Assembly: GCA_018296165.2 (NCBI GenBank)
Contig: JACKQL020000005.1
Coordinates: 682,001-746,000 of the forward strand
Source: Termitomyces sp. T153
Taxonomy: Eukaryota > Basidiomycota > Agaricomycetes > Agaricales > Lyophyllaceae
DNA: 64,000 nt
Direction of reading: 5' to 3'
Part shown: piece by piece, positions 32,400-42,633 of the stretch
Layout: every line of letters starts with the position of its first letter
Position numbering within the stretch: position 1 is the stretch's first letter
Position numbers and translations under genes: made by a program
Notes under the pieces: model-generated
Seen by the model: the letters and a program-made list of their open reading frames with translations, nothing else
Database searches by the model: none
What the model was told of the DNA's origin: nothing

Positions 32400-33567
32400 T
32401 CTGACACTGACAGGTAGTGGACTTCTAGTCCTTGGAGACAGTAGCAGGCAAAGTGACCAGCCTTCCCACAGCATCAATACAATAGAAGAGTAGAGGACTG
32501 CTGTTTGGAGGCATTGACATCCATTGGGACTCCTTGGGGTAGGGAGTGCAAGGGGGCAATGTGAGGTGTGAAGGGAGGAGCTGCATCTGCTCATGCAGAT
32601 GCTAGCACAGGTGTGAATGAGGGAGCTTGGGGGTGAACCCTCCATGAGAGAAAGGAAAGGTTAAGGATTGTGTCTGCCACAACTCACATTGCAGTTCCAT
32701 GAGCTGCCACTGCTTATGTGCCACCTTGTACCAGGTATTGACATGCTTGTCATCTGGGCATCCTTCTGCCATACTGTCAATGCAATTCATGAGAGAGGGG
32801 TGGAGTCCATCATCAAGAGTTAGGCAAAGTTGCAGACCATCCAGATATCCAGCCTATTCAACTAAGGTGTGAAAAGAGTCAATGTACTCATTAAGGGACC
32901 ACTTCCCTTGACCATACTGGGTTCAGTCTTAAAGGGAAAGAGTGGCAGTTTTGGTGGGGTCAAGGGAAAAGAACTCAGCTTGGAACTCCTTCTCAAACTC
33001 CATCCAGCCAGAGAAACTCTCAACTCCTCCCAGGTGTCAAAAGATATGCAGGGCATAGGTTGAAGCTTGGCCAGCCTTCATGTAGGAGAGAACCCAAGCA
33101 ATTTTCAAGGCATCTGAGGTGAAGGCTTCACTGCTCAGCTGGATATAGGTGATACAGGACTGGAGAAAACATTCTCCAACCTTACAATCTCCATCATATA
33201 CATCAGGGAGTGCAGGATGAGGTAGTTTGGATTGAGGAGCTGAAAGGCCTAAGCCAGATACAGATGCAAACTGTTCTGCAGCAGCTGGAGCTAGAAAGCC
33301 TGAGCTAGGTGCAGACACAAACTGTTCTGGATCTGCTAGGGGCATAGGAGGTGTGGTAGAAGCAAGGGGAAGATGTTCCAAAAGGGCTTGGAGAGAAAGG
33401 GACACTGCTTCAGTAGTTTGATGGAGTCCAGTGAGTTCAGCCATGTGGGAAGTAAGGGAGGCTTGGGTAAGTTGAACCTGTGTCTCCAGAGACAGCAAAC
33501 AACTCCAGGCATCATCCTGGGGGCTTGAAGCATCAGGGGGAGGTGCTGGAGAGGTTGGCTGGGTCAT
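32400..33567 (-). pseudogene. Gag of element G, degenerate
   Basis: The start MTQPTSPAPPPDASSPQDDA (33567) leads into a helical segment (QVQLTQASLTSHMAELTGLH) and a capsid beginning PALPDVYDGDCKVGECFLQS and SDALKIAWVLSYMKAGQAST. The frame then breaks at 33037. The C-terminal zinc knuckle (CGKAGHFACYCLQG) is seen near 32450-32490 in another frame. Copy F has the same layout. Confidence 0.75.
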
Positions 33568-33683
33568 AGGAGGAGCACAGGGGGCACTAAAACACTGGTG
33601 GGGGAGAGACCTGTTGAGGAACCAAGTAGAAGCTCAGGTAATCAAAAGAGGGCTCCCAGACCAAGTCTGGAGACTTGTTCTGC

Positions 33684-34122
33684 TATAGGGCAACCTCTGG
33701 AGGCTGTGGCTCAATCACACAACTGGCAAAGGGAAATTCAAAGTTTATTCAGTACTGTACAGTGTCTACTGAGATAACTACTCACCTGGCAAAGGGAAAT
33801 CCAAAGAGAACAAGTCTGGGGATTCCCTAGGCCAGGTGTGATGCTTCAGAGGCTTCAGAAGCATGAGAAACAACTGTACAGTATGACAGAGAAAAAGACA
33901 AAAGTGATGTGTCAGCAATTGGTCAGCAGTTACATAAGCTGGTGGCAGTGTTAAAGAGGCCATACTTGTCTGAATTATGGACAGAGAACTAGTGCAGCCT
34001 GAGGGCTGAAACTAGGACTAATAGATAGGAAAAGGGAAGGAGAATAAAGGAAAACTATAGTGGGGCAAATCTGACAAGCACTGGAGAAGAAGAAGGGAAA
34101 CCAAATGGGACGTCCCCTGACA
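33684..34122 (-). repeat. 5' LTR of element G
   Basis: On the minus strand it runs from TGTCAGGGGACGTCCC at 34122 to the end at 33684, about 439 bases. It matches the LTRs of copy F (41.98-42.51 kb and 59.44-61.29 kb) and the solo LTR at 44.02 kb. The sequence after it (GCAGAACAAGTC) does not look like a tRNA primer site. Confidence 0.75.
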
Positions 34123-34304
34123 GTCTCCCTAGGACCACTCTTTTATCAGGTCTTGCTCCAAAATTTTCTGTGAGTCAATAAAAATTTGAGGGTCATGTGA
34201 AGGTGGGGTACCAGTCCCAATTAGTAACTCCACCATTGTTCTACACCAATTACATTCAGATATGGTTGCAATAGAGTTAAATCTTTGACCTGATCATGTA
34301 ATAG

Positions 34305-34748
34305 CTAAGTACTGTCCACAGATTTCCAAAGAACCTTGAAAAGCAGATGAGTTCCCAATCCAGGATAAGACACAATTTTCTCAGCTGCCCACTCAGTGGG
34401 ATGCTGTTGAGGCTCTACCACCTGTTCATCCAACTGCCCTAGGTATAGATAATTGTTTTCAGAGATGTATATTCTGAGAAGTGAGGTGTGGAATACAGCA
34501 TGAATGGCACACTGCTTCATTGAGACAGGCAGTTTCACATGGAAGGATTGATTACCATAATTGGTCAAGATTAGATATGGTCTCATGAACTTAGGAATTA
34601 ATTTGTGAGCCAGCCCTTTTGGGTAAGTCAAGTTTTTTGTAGACATGTAGACAAGATCCCCTTCTACAAAAGGAACCACCCAGCATTTACAATTAGCCAA
34701 CCAAGTCTGCTTGACACATGCTACTAGGACACTATTGTGCATTACCAC
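34305..34748 (-). pseudogene. Integrase C-terminal fragment of another Ty3 element
   Basis: An open frame of 147 codons reads VEGDLVYMSTKNLTYPKGLA, LIPKFMRPYLILTNYGNQSF, LPVSMKQCAIHAVFHTSLLR and a chromodomain-like tail (AEKIVSYPGLGTHLLFKVLW). It is more like the integrase end of element III (53.0-53.28 kb) than that of G. The upstream part up to the copia insertion carries stops. CpG-poor. Confidence 0.75.
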
Positions 34749-35068
34749 AATTGCTGAGCAGAGTTACTGTGCATAAACCCTGATGCCAGCAAATTCATTC
34801 TGGGCCACAGCATTCCACACCATAGTTCTAGGCATATGTCTATGGTCAAGACTGGTCCTCTACAACAATATCATCATGTGGGCAAACTTATTCTCTGTCT
34901 TCTCAGCTCTTTCCTCAATGTTGATGCAATATCAGTGCATGGTCTAGTGAATGAGGGCCTTTTGGATCCAAGCTGCTGTGATATGGAGTCAGATGATATG
35001 AGGATGAATGATGTTGAGGAGACAGAGAGTGAAGAAAGGTGAGTATATGCACTTCATTGTTGACTATG
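34749..35068 (-). other. CpG-poor remnant, left flank of the copia insertion
   Basis: Probably the upstream continuation of the preceding integrase fragment, but too decayed for me to assign domains. It ends with TGCTG (35069-35073), the left copy of the copia target duplication. The other half of the former sequence resumes at 40377. Confidence 0.4.
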
Positions 35069-35073
35069 TGCTG

Positions 35074-35411
35074 TGTAGAGTAATACGAAGTATAATTAGC
35101 CTTAGTGCTCGACACGATAGTGTGCAAACGACTAATATTAACCTGTAGAGTAATACGAAGTATAATTAGCTACAGGGATAAATGAGTATGAGAGCAATTG
35201 AATATATAAGTGAGCTACACACCCTTAGTGCTCGACACAATAGTGTGCAAACGACTAAGGGTGTGTTTTGGGCACTCGACAATTTTGTGTAGCTGAAATA
35301 AGGTTTGATCTGTTGTAAATAAAAGAAAAACATACGTAGTGACCAAAACTGGAAGTAAGAAATAAATAACATTTACAACTGGGCTTGCGTCAACGTAGTC
35401 ATGCCTCAACA
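35074..35411 (-). repeat. 3' LTR of the copia element
   Basis: On the minus strand it begins TGTTGAGGCATGAC at 35411, preceded by the purine tract CAGGGGGAG. It ends in CTCTACA at 35074. Inside, a segment starting TGTAGAGTAATACG is repeated 70 bases apart, and CTTAGTGCTCGACAC is repeated 122 bases apart. Confidence 0.92.
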
Positions 35412-35684
35412 CTCCCCCTGACGAGTTGGACGCTGTGGGTCAAAGACCCAATAAGCCAACAAGGTGTGCAAACGACTAAGGGTGTGTTTTGGGCACTCGA
35501 CAATTTTGTGTAGCTGAAATAAGGTTTGATCTGTTGTAAATAAAAGAAAAACATACGTAGTGACCAAAACTGGAAGTAAGAAATAAATAACATTTACAAC
35601 TGGGCTTGCGTCAACGTAGTCATGCCTCAACACTCCCCCTGACGAGTTGGACGCTGTGGGTCAAAGACCCAATAAGCCAACAAG
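35243..35684. repeat. 221-base tandem duplication at the copia 3' end
   Basis: Unit 1 is 35243-35463 and unit 2 is 35464-35684; no difference between them was seen by eye. Each contains about 169 bases of LTR start, the purine tract and about 50 bases of internal sequence. The short word GGTGT is shared at the two ends, which suggests slippage or microhomology-driven duplication. Confidence 0.9.
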
Positions 35685-37015
35685 GTGTTCATGAGTAACG
35701 TGTGGAAGGGGCTTTGTGAACAGGTCGGCGATATTTTTGGTGGACGGGATATGAGTGAGGGTGATGTCTCCATCGTGGATGCGTTCGCGTATGTAGTGGT
35801 ACTTAATGTCAATGTGCTTGGCGCGTGAGTGGCCCTTCGTAGATTCGGCTAATGCAATTGAAGATTCATTATCGACGTGGATGTTCACCGGGAGTTGCTG
35901 GAGAACGTCGATTTCGGACAGAAAATTATGCATCCAGAGGGCTTGTTGTGTGGCGCGCGTTGCAGCGATATATTCGGCCTCAGTGGTGCTTAACGTTACT
36001 GTTGCTTGCCTCTTTGAGCTCCAAGATACCGCTCCCCCGGCCATCATGAACACGTAACCATCTGTTGACCTCCTCGTGTCTAGGTCTCCCCCGAAGTCCG
36101 CATCCGCGTATCCGATTGGTTTGGTGTATGTGTCGTTAGATCTCGAATAGGTGATCTTGTAGTCGAGAGTTCCTTTGATATACCCCAGGACATACTGTAA
36201 TGCATTCCAGTGGGCTGGTCCCGGATTTGATTGGAACCTAGCGAGTAATCCAATGGCATACGATAAATCGGGTCGTGTGGCAACCTGAGCCCACATAAGT
36301 GAGCCTAGTAGTTTTCGGTACGGCTTGTTGGCCATGAATGTGAGTTCGGCCTCGGTCTTTGGTGACATGGACATCGTAAGTTGAATGCCTGGAGGCAATG
36401 GGGTGGCATGTGGATTACACTTTGTCATGCCAAACCATTCGAGTACGCGTTTGAGGTAAGCTTTTTGGGACAGCGTTATCGCACCTGTATCTGGGTGTCG
36501 ACTGATGGCCATGCCAACAATGTATGATGGGGTACCCAGGTCTTTGATATCGTAAATGGCAGATAACTCGGCCTTCGCCTGCTCGGCTCCTTGCTGGGTA
36601 GTTGAGACACCAAAGACGTCATCGTTGAATGTGTTGGTAATTGTGTGTTCCCCAGCTAAGGTCCTAGCATGCACACAAGTGTCCGCACGGGATGTATGGT
36701 AGCCAAGGTTTCTGTATGCCTTATCTAGTGTCCAGAACCAATCGCGTCCACCCTGCATCAGTCCATACAGGGTCTTCCTGAGCTCGATGACTTTACCCTC
36801 TCCCCCTGGAAAGCCCTGTGGGACCTTCATGTATACCTGGAAGTCGGGAACGCTGTTCAAGTATGTGGATACAAAATCTACTTGCCAAATATGCCAGTTC
36901 ATCTGTACTGCCACAGCCGCTGATATGCGTATCGATTCCAGCCTGACCACCGCCGCATATGTCTCTTCGTAGTCCTCCCCCACAACTTGCGAATAGCCCT
37001 TTGCCACCAGCCGGC
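35661..37015 (-). pseudogene. Copia RT and RNase H, downstream of a frameshift
   Basis: Same gene as 36899-39925, but in a shifted frame. From the frameshift it reads LVAKGYSQVVGEDYEETYAA, QVDFVSTYLNSVP, YMKVPQGFPGGEGKV and LRKTLYGLMQGGRDWF, the copia RT. The metal-binding box is FNDD (NTFNDDVFGV) where YVDD is usual, with both Asp kept. RNase H follows: GYADADFGGDLDTRRSTDGY and TVTLSTTEAEYIAATRATQQ, with HIDIKYHYIRE near the end. It stops at 35661 close to the polypurine tract. Confidence 0.88.
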
Positions 37016-39925
37016 CTTCCGCCTGACAATGTTGCCCTCTGCATTGTACTTCACCGCATATACCCAACGACACCCAATAACCTTCTTCCCTTCTGGCACA
37101 TCCTTTTGATCCACGACATGGAACACGCCTCGTTCCTTCATGACCCGTAATTCCTCGTCCATCGCAGGTTTCCATAGGTCTGGTCTGCGCATGGCTTCTT
37201 CGAATGTTCTTGGGACAAAGAACTCATCATTTGGGTCGTAGGCATCGTCAAGTAGAGCAAGGAAGGCAAAGGTGTCCTGGGCAAGGTGAGCCGTCGAGTA
37301 GTTAGTCTTCTGTTCACGGATACGTTCAGACCTTCGTGGTTGGGCAGGTTGTGGAGGTGGTTCTTGAGGATCGGTGTCTGGGGTAGCTTGTGCAGGTGGC
37401 GGCGGCGTGGCTGTGGCCTGAGCGCCAATCTCAGGGTCATTTCCAAGATCTGGCATGTCTGTGGTGGGCCTCGTATGGAGCGGTGCACTCGCATCGTGTA
37501 TCCTTGGGGCAGTTGGCTGGCGTGGGGTAAGCAGTCCGGGGTCACGGGTCTGAGGGGTGGGTTCAGCTAAGGCAAGTAGGTTGTCGTCATTTTCGAAAGT
37601 GGTAAGTAGCCTATGCCCTGTGCCCTCGTCAAAGATCACATCACGGGATGTGATGATGGTTCTGGTTGCACGGTCAAACAGCTTGTAACCGCTGACTGAG
37701 TAGCCCACCAGGACGCATTTTACCGATCTCGCATCCAGTTTTGACTTTACCAGCTCCTCTGGGACCTTGGCGAAGGCAACACACCCAAATGGTCGAAGGT
37801 GAGCCACATTTTGCCTCCTGCGGCTCCATGCTTCTTTGGGTACCTTGTCAGGTTGACGTGCAGAGGGGAGGCGGTTGCGTGTGTACACCTGGGTTGCTGC
37901 GGCCTCTGCCCACAAGTCCTTGGGCAGGCCACTCTCAGCCAACATGCACCGTACTCCTTCGATCACCGTGCGTATCGAGCGCTCCGCAAGACCATTCTGG
38001 GCATGGGCATATGGTGTGGTAATGTTGAGTATTATCCCGTGCTTTCCACAGTATTCTTGCCACAACTCATTCACCCATTCTCGTCCCGCGTCCACACGTA
38101 TTGCTAGCAGCTTTTGACCTGTCTGCCGTTCAGACTCTGCATGGTATAGTACCAGGGCTTTCAGAGTAGTGGAGGCATCCTTCCTGGACAAGAAGTACGC
38201 TGCTAGATGGGAGGTATGGCCGTCAACAACGATCATCATGTAGGTAGCGCCGCCTATAGATTGTGTACTAGCTGGGCCCCATAAGTCAAGGTGGATACAC
38301 TCATTTGGGGCTTTTTCACGTTCATGTGTGCCATCGTATGGCCGGGCTACGTGTTTCCCATATACACAATCCTCGCACAGGCCTTTTACCTCCAGATCTC
38401 CTTTGACTCCGATGCCATCAACTAGCCCCTTTTGCACTAGTTGCCTGATGCTGTGGACACTCGCGTGTGAGAACCGCCTGTGCCAGCCGTTGAGATCAAC
38501 TGGTTTGTTGAGAGATGACGCCACCATGGCCCTGGCCTGTGGTGTGTGGTCCGCGTTGAGGACCTTCAGGATGTACATGCCACCAGCACCTTGACCGGTT
38601 AGTACTTCCCTCCCGTCAGGGTCAAAGAATACTACCTTCCCCTTGGCAAACATAACCGTAAATCCTGCCTTATCAAAGCGTCCAATGGATACAAGATTTG
38701 CAGATAGGTCTGGTGTGTGTAGGGCATTGTGGAACACAAGCTCTAGGGTGCCCCGGCTGGTCTGGATTCTTTTTCTGACTGTTCCCTGTCCTATAATACG
38801 GAAGGTACCATCCTGCGTCGCAGCTCTGCCTTCTCTTGGCTGTGTGAGTTCTGTATATTCAGCAAAGTCGTCACGTCTAACAAAGCAGTGGTCGCTGGCA
38901 CCTGAGTCCGCAAAGGTTGGGATAGGGGTGTCGATCTGGAGTGCGTATGAGTTCAGTGGGTTTGTCTCATTTGCTTTTTGATCGGTTTTGCAGGGTATAA
39001 CTTGCGCGGCAAGAGCATACGTGACTTGTGGCGGGTCATCGGTAGTGGTTGTGATTGCTAAGTTGGCTGTCGGTACGTTGTTGGTGTTGGCGTTTTGATT
39101 TGCGAGTGTGGCTAGTGCACTGTCCCTATTTCGAAAGTTAGGAGGAAACTGTCCCTCCTTCCCTCCGCCCTTCCAATAACAGTTCTCCTGCAAGTGTCCC
39201 GTGCGTTTACAGTTAGGATTGGTGCAGACGAGTTTGGGTCTCTGGGGTTTTGTGGAGGCTGCGAGTGCTGTGACTGAAGAGTTTGTTTGTTTTTGAGCTT
39301 TTAAGCGTTCCCAATGTATGGTGAGCCCAGCAATCAGGTCGTTCGACGTTTTTGTGGAGTACTGACTAGCGACAACAACATTCCAGGATTCGGGTAAGGA
39401 ATTCATGACTATTGTCCTGAATGTAGCGTCGCTGATAATCGCGCCTTTTTCAGTTGCCTCCTCCCATTTTGTACGCAGATCTCTAATATGGGCAGGGAAA
39501 TCTCCTCCGTCCGCAAGCATTGTGGCGCGCAATAAATTTTCGGCCCCCATTGCAGCAAGTTCGGATATAGTGCCGTAATTCGTGGTGAGCTGTTCCCAAG
39601 CATCGGCCGCTGTTCCATCCATCCTAATGCCTAACCCGGTTGGGTTTTTGCAGTTGTAGATGATTAGGGCCAGTGTCCATGCATCACGAATGTCCCACTC
39701 TTCTGCCGATGGGATCAGGGATGGCCATTCTGTCGCAGCTGTAGCTGGTTCGACTTTGATGGAACCCTCACTGGCTGGGTTTTTAATTGTGCCGTCGAGA
39801 TATCCTCGTGCTCCGCGAGCACGCGCCGCGATGATAATTCGCTTTTTGAACTGTCCGAAGTTGGTACCATCAAACTGAAGATTTTCGGGGAAGATAGGTG
39901 GGTTTGCGGAGCTCGGAGTAGCCAT
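36899..39925 (-). CDS. Copia gag, protease, integrase and start of RT (1008 codons)
   Basis: The start MATPSSANPPIFPENLQFDG is 108 bases inside the 5' LTR. Gag (1-250) ends with a zinc knuckle C-TNPN-C-KRTG-H-LQEN-C (near 39180-39225). The protease has PTFADSGASDHCF (near 38900). The pre-integrase block is LNGWHRRFSHASVHSI. The integrase has IHLDLWGP, LLAIRVDAGREW and YAHAQNGLAERSIR, giving D, D and E. The RT start includes CRWVYAVKYNAEGN. Then, near 37010, one base appears missing and the frame runs into about 30 unrelated codons before stopping. It makes Gag and the early enzymes in one polyprotein. Apart from the shift it looks intact. Confidence 0.9.
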   Translation of the reverse strand: MATPSSANPPIFPENLQFDGTNFGQFKKRIIIAARARGARGYLDGTIKNPASEGSIKVEPATAATEWPSLIPSAEEWDIRDAWTLALIIYNCKNPTGLGIRMDGTAADAWEQLTTNYGTISELAAMGAENLLRATMLADGGDFPAHIRDLRTKWEEATEKGAIISDATFRTIVMNSLPESWNVVVASQYSTKTSNDLIAGLTIHWERLKAQKQTNSSVTALAASTKPQRPKLVCTNPNCKRTGHLQENCYWKGGGKEGQFPPNFRNRDSALATLANQNANTNNVPTANLAITTTTDDPPQVTYALAAQVIPCKTDQKANETNPLNSYALQIDTPIPTFADSGASDHCFVRRDDFAEYTELTQPREGRAATQDGTFRIIGQGTVRKRIQTSRGTLELVFHNALHTPDLSANLVSIGRFDKAGFTVMFAKGKVVFFDPDGREVLTGQGAGGMYILKVLNADHTPQARAMVASSLNKPVDLNGWHRRFSHASVHSIRQLVQKGLVDGIGVKGDLEVKGLCEDCVYGKHVARPYDGTHEREKAPNECIHLDLWGPASTQSIGGATYMMIVVDGHTSHLAAYFLSRKDASTTLKALVLYHAESERQTGQKLLAIRVDAGREWVNELWQEYCGKHGIILNITTPYAHAQNGLAERSIRTVIEGVRCMLAESGLPKDLWAEAAATQVYTRNRLPSARQPDKVPKEAWSRRRQNVAHLRPFGCVAFAKVPEELVKSKLDARSVKCVLVGYSVSGYKLFDRATRTIITSRDVIFDEGTGHRLLTTFENDDNLLALAEPTPQTRDPGLLTPRQPTAPRIHDASAPLHTRPTTDMPDLGNDPEIGAQATATPPPPAQATPDTDPQEPPPQPAQPRRSERIREQKTNYSTAHLAQDTFAFLALLDDAYDPNDEFFVPRTFEEAMRRPDLWKPAMDEELRVMKERGVFHVVDQKDVPEGKKVIGCRWVYAVKYNAEGNIVRRKAGWWQRAIRKLWGRTTKRHMRRWSGWNRYAYQRLWQYR

Positions 39926-40033
39926 TTTTAATCAGTGTGGAGTTGTGTCTTAGGTGTACTTTGGTAGTGTGTGTTCGAGTCGTTTTCTCGTGCCTCGTAT
40001 TCTGACTGGGAGCGGGAGCGGGGCCCGATAACC

Positions 40034-40371
40034 TGTAGAGTAATACGAAGTATAATTAGCCTTAGTGCTCGACATGATAGTGTGCAAACGACTAATATTA
40101 ACCTGTAGAGCAATACGAAGTATAATTAGCTACAGGGATAAATGAGTATGAGAGCAATTGAATATATAAGTGAGCTACACACCCTTAGTGCTCGACACGA
40201 TAGTGTGCAAACGACTAAGGGTGTGTTTTGGGCACTTGACAATTTTGTGTAGCTGAAATAAGGTTTGATCTGTTGTAAATAAAAGAAAAACATACGTAGT
40301 GACCGAAACTGGAAGTAAGAAATAAATAACATTTACAACTGGGCTTGCGTCAACGTAGTCATGCCTCAACA
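40034..40371 (-). repeat. 5' LTR of the copia element
   Basis: It runs from TGTTGAGGCATGAC at 40371 (minus) to CTCTACA at 40034. The next bases (GGTTATCGGGCCC) may be the primer-binding site, loosely like the half-tRNA initiator sites used by some copia elements. It carries the same internal duplications as the 3' LTR, so they predate this insertion. Confidence 0.9.
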
Positions 40372-40376
40372 TGCTG

Positions 40377-41102
40377 ATATTCTTCTACCCAGGAAAACTT
40401 ACCAGATTTTACAAGTAGAACAGCATATTATGGCATAGATTGACTTTCTTGGAGTTGTCCCAAACCTTTATCAAACTCTCAAGAAGTCATGTGCATGGGA
40501 TGGAGAAGATTCTTACAATAGCACTCTGTATAATCTGAGCAACTGTAAGGGGGCATTGGCCATGGATAGTCCAAGCCAAGCTGACTACTCACATCCTGAC
40601 CATCCAGTTAAGAGACAAGTGACAAGTGGGCCAGTCAGAGGAACAGCAGGCAAAGGGCAGGCAACTAACAAAAGACAAAGGCAGAGGGCAAGGCAGAAGG
40701 CAAGGGGCTGCACTTGCTGAGCTTACAGTTATGCTAGTGAATAAACCTGAAAGCAATGCTATTGTCTGGACTAGGGATAGGTCTGTCTATATGCTACAAG
40801 GCTACTAGATGACTAAGTACCTATGATACCTATGACTAAGAAGTTGGAGGCCACTGACTACAGTTTATATGACAAAGCAGAAACCAATGACTACTAACTA
40901 TTGACTAATTGGGGCCAGTAGTAGAAGAATCAATGATTGACAGTAATCCAGATGCAATATATCCATTAGGTGTGGGAGCTAAGATAGTGAAGGAGTAAGA
41001 AGAGGCCAGGCAGTCTGGAGGTCAGTTAGACAGAGGTGCCAATCCCCACAGACTAAGCTAGGTGAGGGTGGGTGGTTCAAAGACCATTCCCCTTACAGCA
41101 AT
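40377..41102 (+). other. CpG-poor decayed sequence, right flank of the copia insertion
   Basis: Short fragments of reading frame occur (for example NSTLYNLSNCKGALAMDS near 40510-40570), interrupted by stops. They may be the front part of the relic at 41.1-41.75 kb. No domain was recognised. Confidence 0.35.
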
Positions 41103-41748
41103 GTGGTATGTATCTATTTATTTCTGACAAAGACTTTGGTAACTAAAATTTATCAGGTCAATCATGGAAACATTAGTGCAAGAACATCAGATACACAGAA
41201 GGTTTTATACAATTTGCCAACACTCCTACAGAATCTTGGCCTCAAATACCTCATACCACACCTCATGCTTCCTTTGCCTCTTGTAAAATCAGCTTGTGGT
41301 CTTGGTAACATTGATATGGGACTTTCATTGTGCCCCACATGCTAGAAAAACAATTTTGATACAGAGTGAGTTGTTCAACTTGTATTGCATTCTTAGCTGA
41401 CTATTGTATTAGTTTCTTGCTTATATTAAAGTATTTACAGAGTCACCACTAATGACTTTTCCACCTTCATATATAACCCAATTTCTGCCTGTCAATGCTG
41501 CCAGTTCATCAATCATGAACAAGCATCCAAGTATCTTACAGGGACTCTGTTAAGATGCTCTAGTCATCAATGTATGTTGTTATATTTTGAATTTTGTGAT
41601 GGTTTTCATGTGTCTTCAGGCCTGCCAGCATATGCTATTTGGTCCAGGCATTGACAGGTCCAAGAAGTATGCTACAAAAGCTCCAATTGCAAAAAAATTC
41701 AACATAACAACAATCACATCCTCAATCATTGCATATACTGCCTGCCAG
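41103..41748 (+). pseudogene. DUF6698-like relic
   Basis: Two blocks resemble the DUF6698 proteins that recur in Agaricomycete genomes: ARTSDTQKVLYN...KSACGLGNIDMGLSLCP (41190-41342) and HMLFGPGIDRSKKYATKAP, NITTITSSIIAYTACQ (41630-41748). The second block is followed by GTAAGT, a plausible 5' splice site. The pieces are separated by AT-rich, stop-filled sequence that may be introns or decay. The family's function is unknown. Assignment is from remembered pattern only. Confidence 0.45.
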
Positions 41749-41977
41749 GTAAGTAACTTTCTGTTGAGTGATTTGACAACACTGCAATTTTCACCTAAGT
41801 ACAACATGTCTTGAGCATGGTTTCTCAATGTAATATGCAAAATGACATGTTTGTTCTATCTTATTTTTACTATCACACTCTTGATCTCTTTAATCCCCCC
41901 ACCAAATAGTCTCAATCTACTCTCAAGTTCTGAAACAAGTTTCATATATTATTGATTACTTCACTAATTGTTTTCAT

Positions 41978-42514
41978 TAGGGGATGTCCCATTCTCCCTC
42001 CTTATGGTTTTCCTTTATTTTCCTTTGCTTTCCCTACCTGCTGGCTCCAGTTTCAGCCCTCAGGCTGCACTGGTTCTCTGTCTGTAATTTAGACAAGTGT
42101 TGCCCCTTTCACACTGCCTTTTACCAGACCCCTGAATTGTTTCCTTTATTCCAGGCCTACTGCTCATTGTAGACCTCCCATTCTTAGGTCACAAGTACTT
42201 TTGACCAAGGGATATTTTTTGGCTATATTTGTGCACAGTCATGTGCCAGAAGTCTGGAGATCAAAGCCATTTTCACAATGGATTTCCACTTTTGCATCAG
42301 ACTCTGGATTTGGTTGTTGTTGAGTGTTTTTCCCAGAAGCTCTAGAGGAAATTTTCTGAACACTGGCATTGAAAATCCTTAGACTTGTTCTCTTTGGATC
42401 TCCCTCTGCCAAGTGAGTAGCTAGAACTCTAGAACTTGTAGATGCTGGATAGACTTTGGATCTCCCTCTGCCAGTTGTGTGATTGAGCCACAGCCTCCAG
42501 AGGTCACCCTTACA
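41978..42514 (+). repeat. 5' LTR of element F
   Basis: It is homologous to the LTR of element G (shared GGGGATGTCCCATTCTCCC at the start and GTGTGATTGAGCCACAGCCT at the end), but about 100 bases longer. The start is uncertain by about ten bases because of a small change there. It ends TTACA at 42514. Confidence 0.7.
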
Positions 42515-42633
42515 GCAGGACAAGTCTCTAGATTTGGTCTGGGAGCCCTCTTTTCAATTGCCTGAGTTTTCTGTTCTGTTCTTCAAAAGGTCTCTCCTAC
42601 ACCAGTGTCTTGTGACTCCCTGTGCCCCTCATA

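Larger units (their letters stand above)
28451..34122 (-). mobile_element. Element G: decayed Ty3 element of family II
   Basis: Minus-strand order: 5' LTR (34122-33684), gag, zinc knuckle, protease, RT, RNase H, integrase and integrase end. It is cut at 28450, just before the chromodomain that the related copy F keeps at 59.16 kb, so the 3' LTR is gone. The whole element has almost no CpG, and every gene has several stops. The plus-strand copy F (41.98-46.04 plus 57.76-61.29 kb) is the same family. Confidence 0.85.
35069..40376 (-). mobile_element. Copia element, complete, with target duplication
   Basis: Two 338-base LTRs (35074-35411 and 40034-40371) differ at about five sites, mostly CpG transitions. 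They are flanked by a perfect 5-base duplication TGCTG (35069-35073 and 40372-40376). Inside, in minus orientation, is one gag-pol of about 1,420 codons broken by a single-base frameshift near 37010. CpG is normal here but nearly absent on both sides, so it is a late insertion into the old island. A 221-base tandem duplication (35243-35684) repeats the polypurine tract and part of the 3' LTR. No other break in the frame was seen. Confidence 0.93.

Noticed and set aside
35166..35633. Short minus-strand frames in the copia LTRs
   Set aside because: They are LTR sequence repeated at both ends. No evidence of coding.
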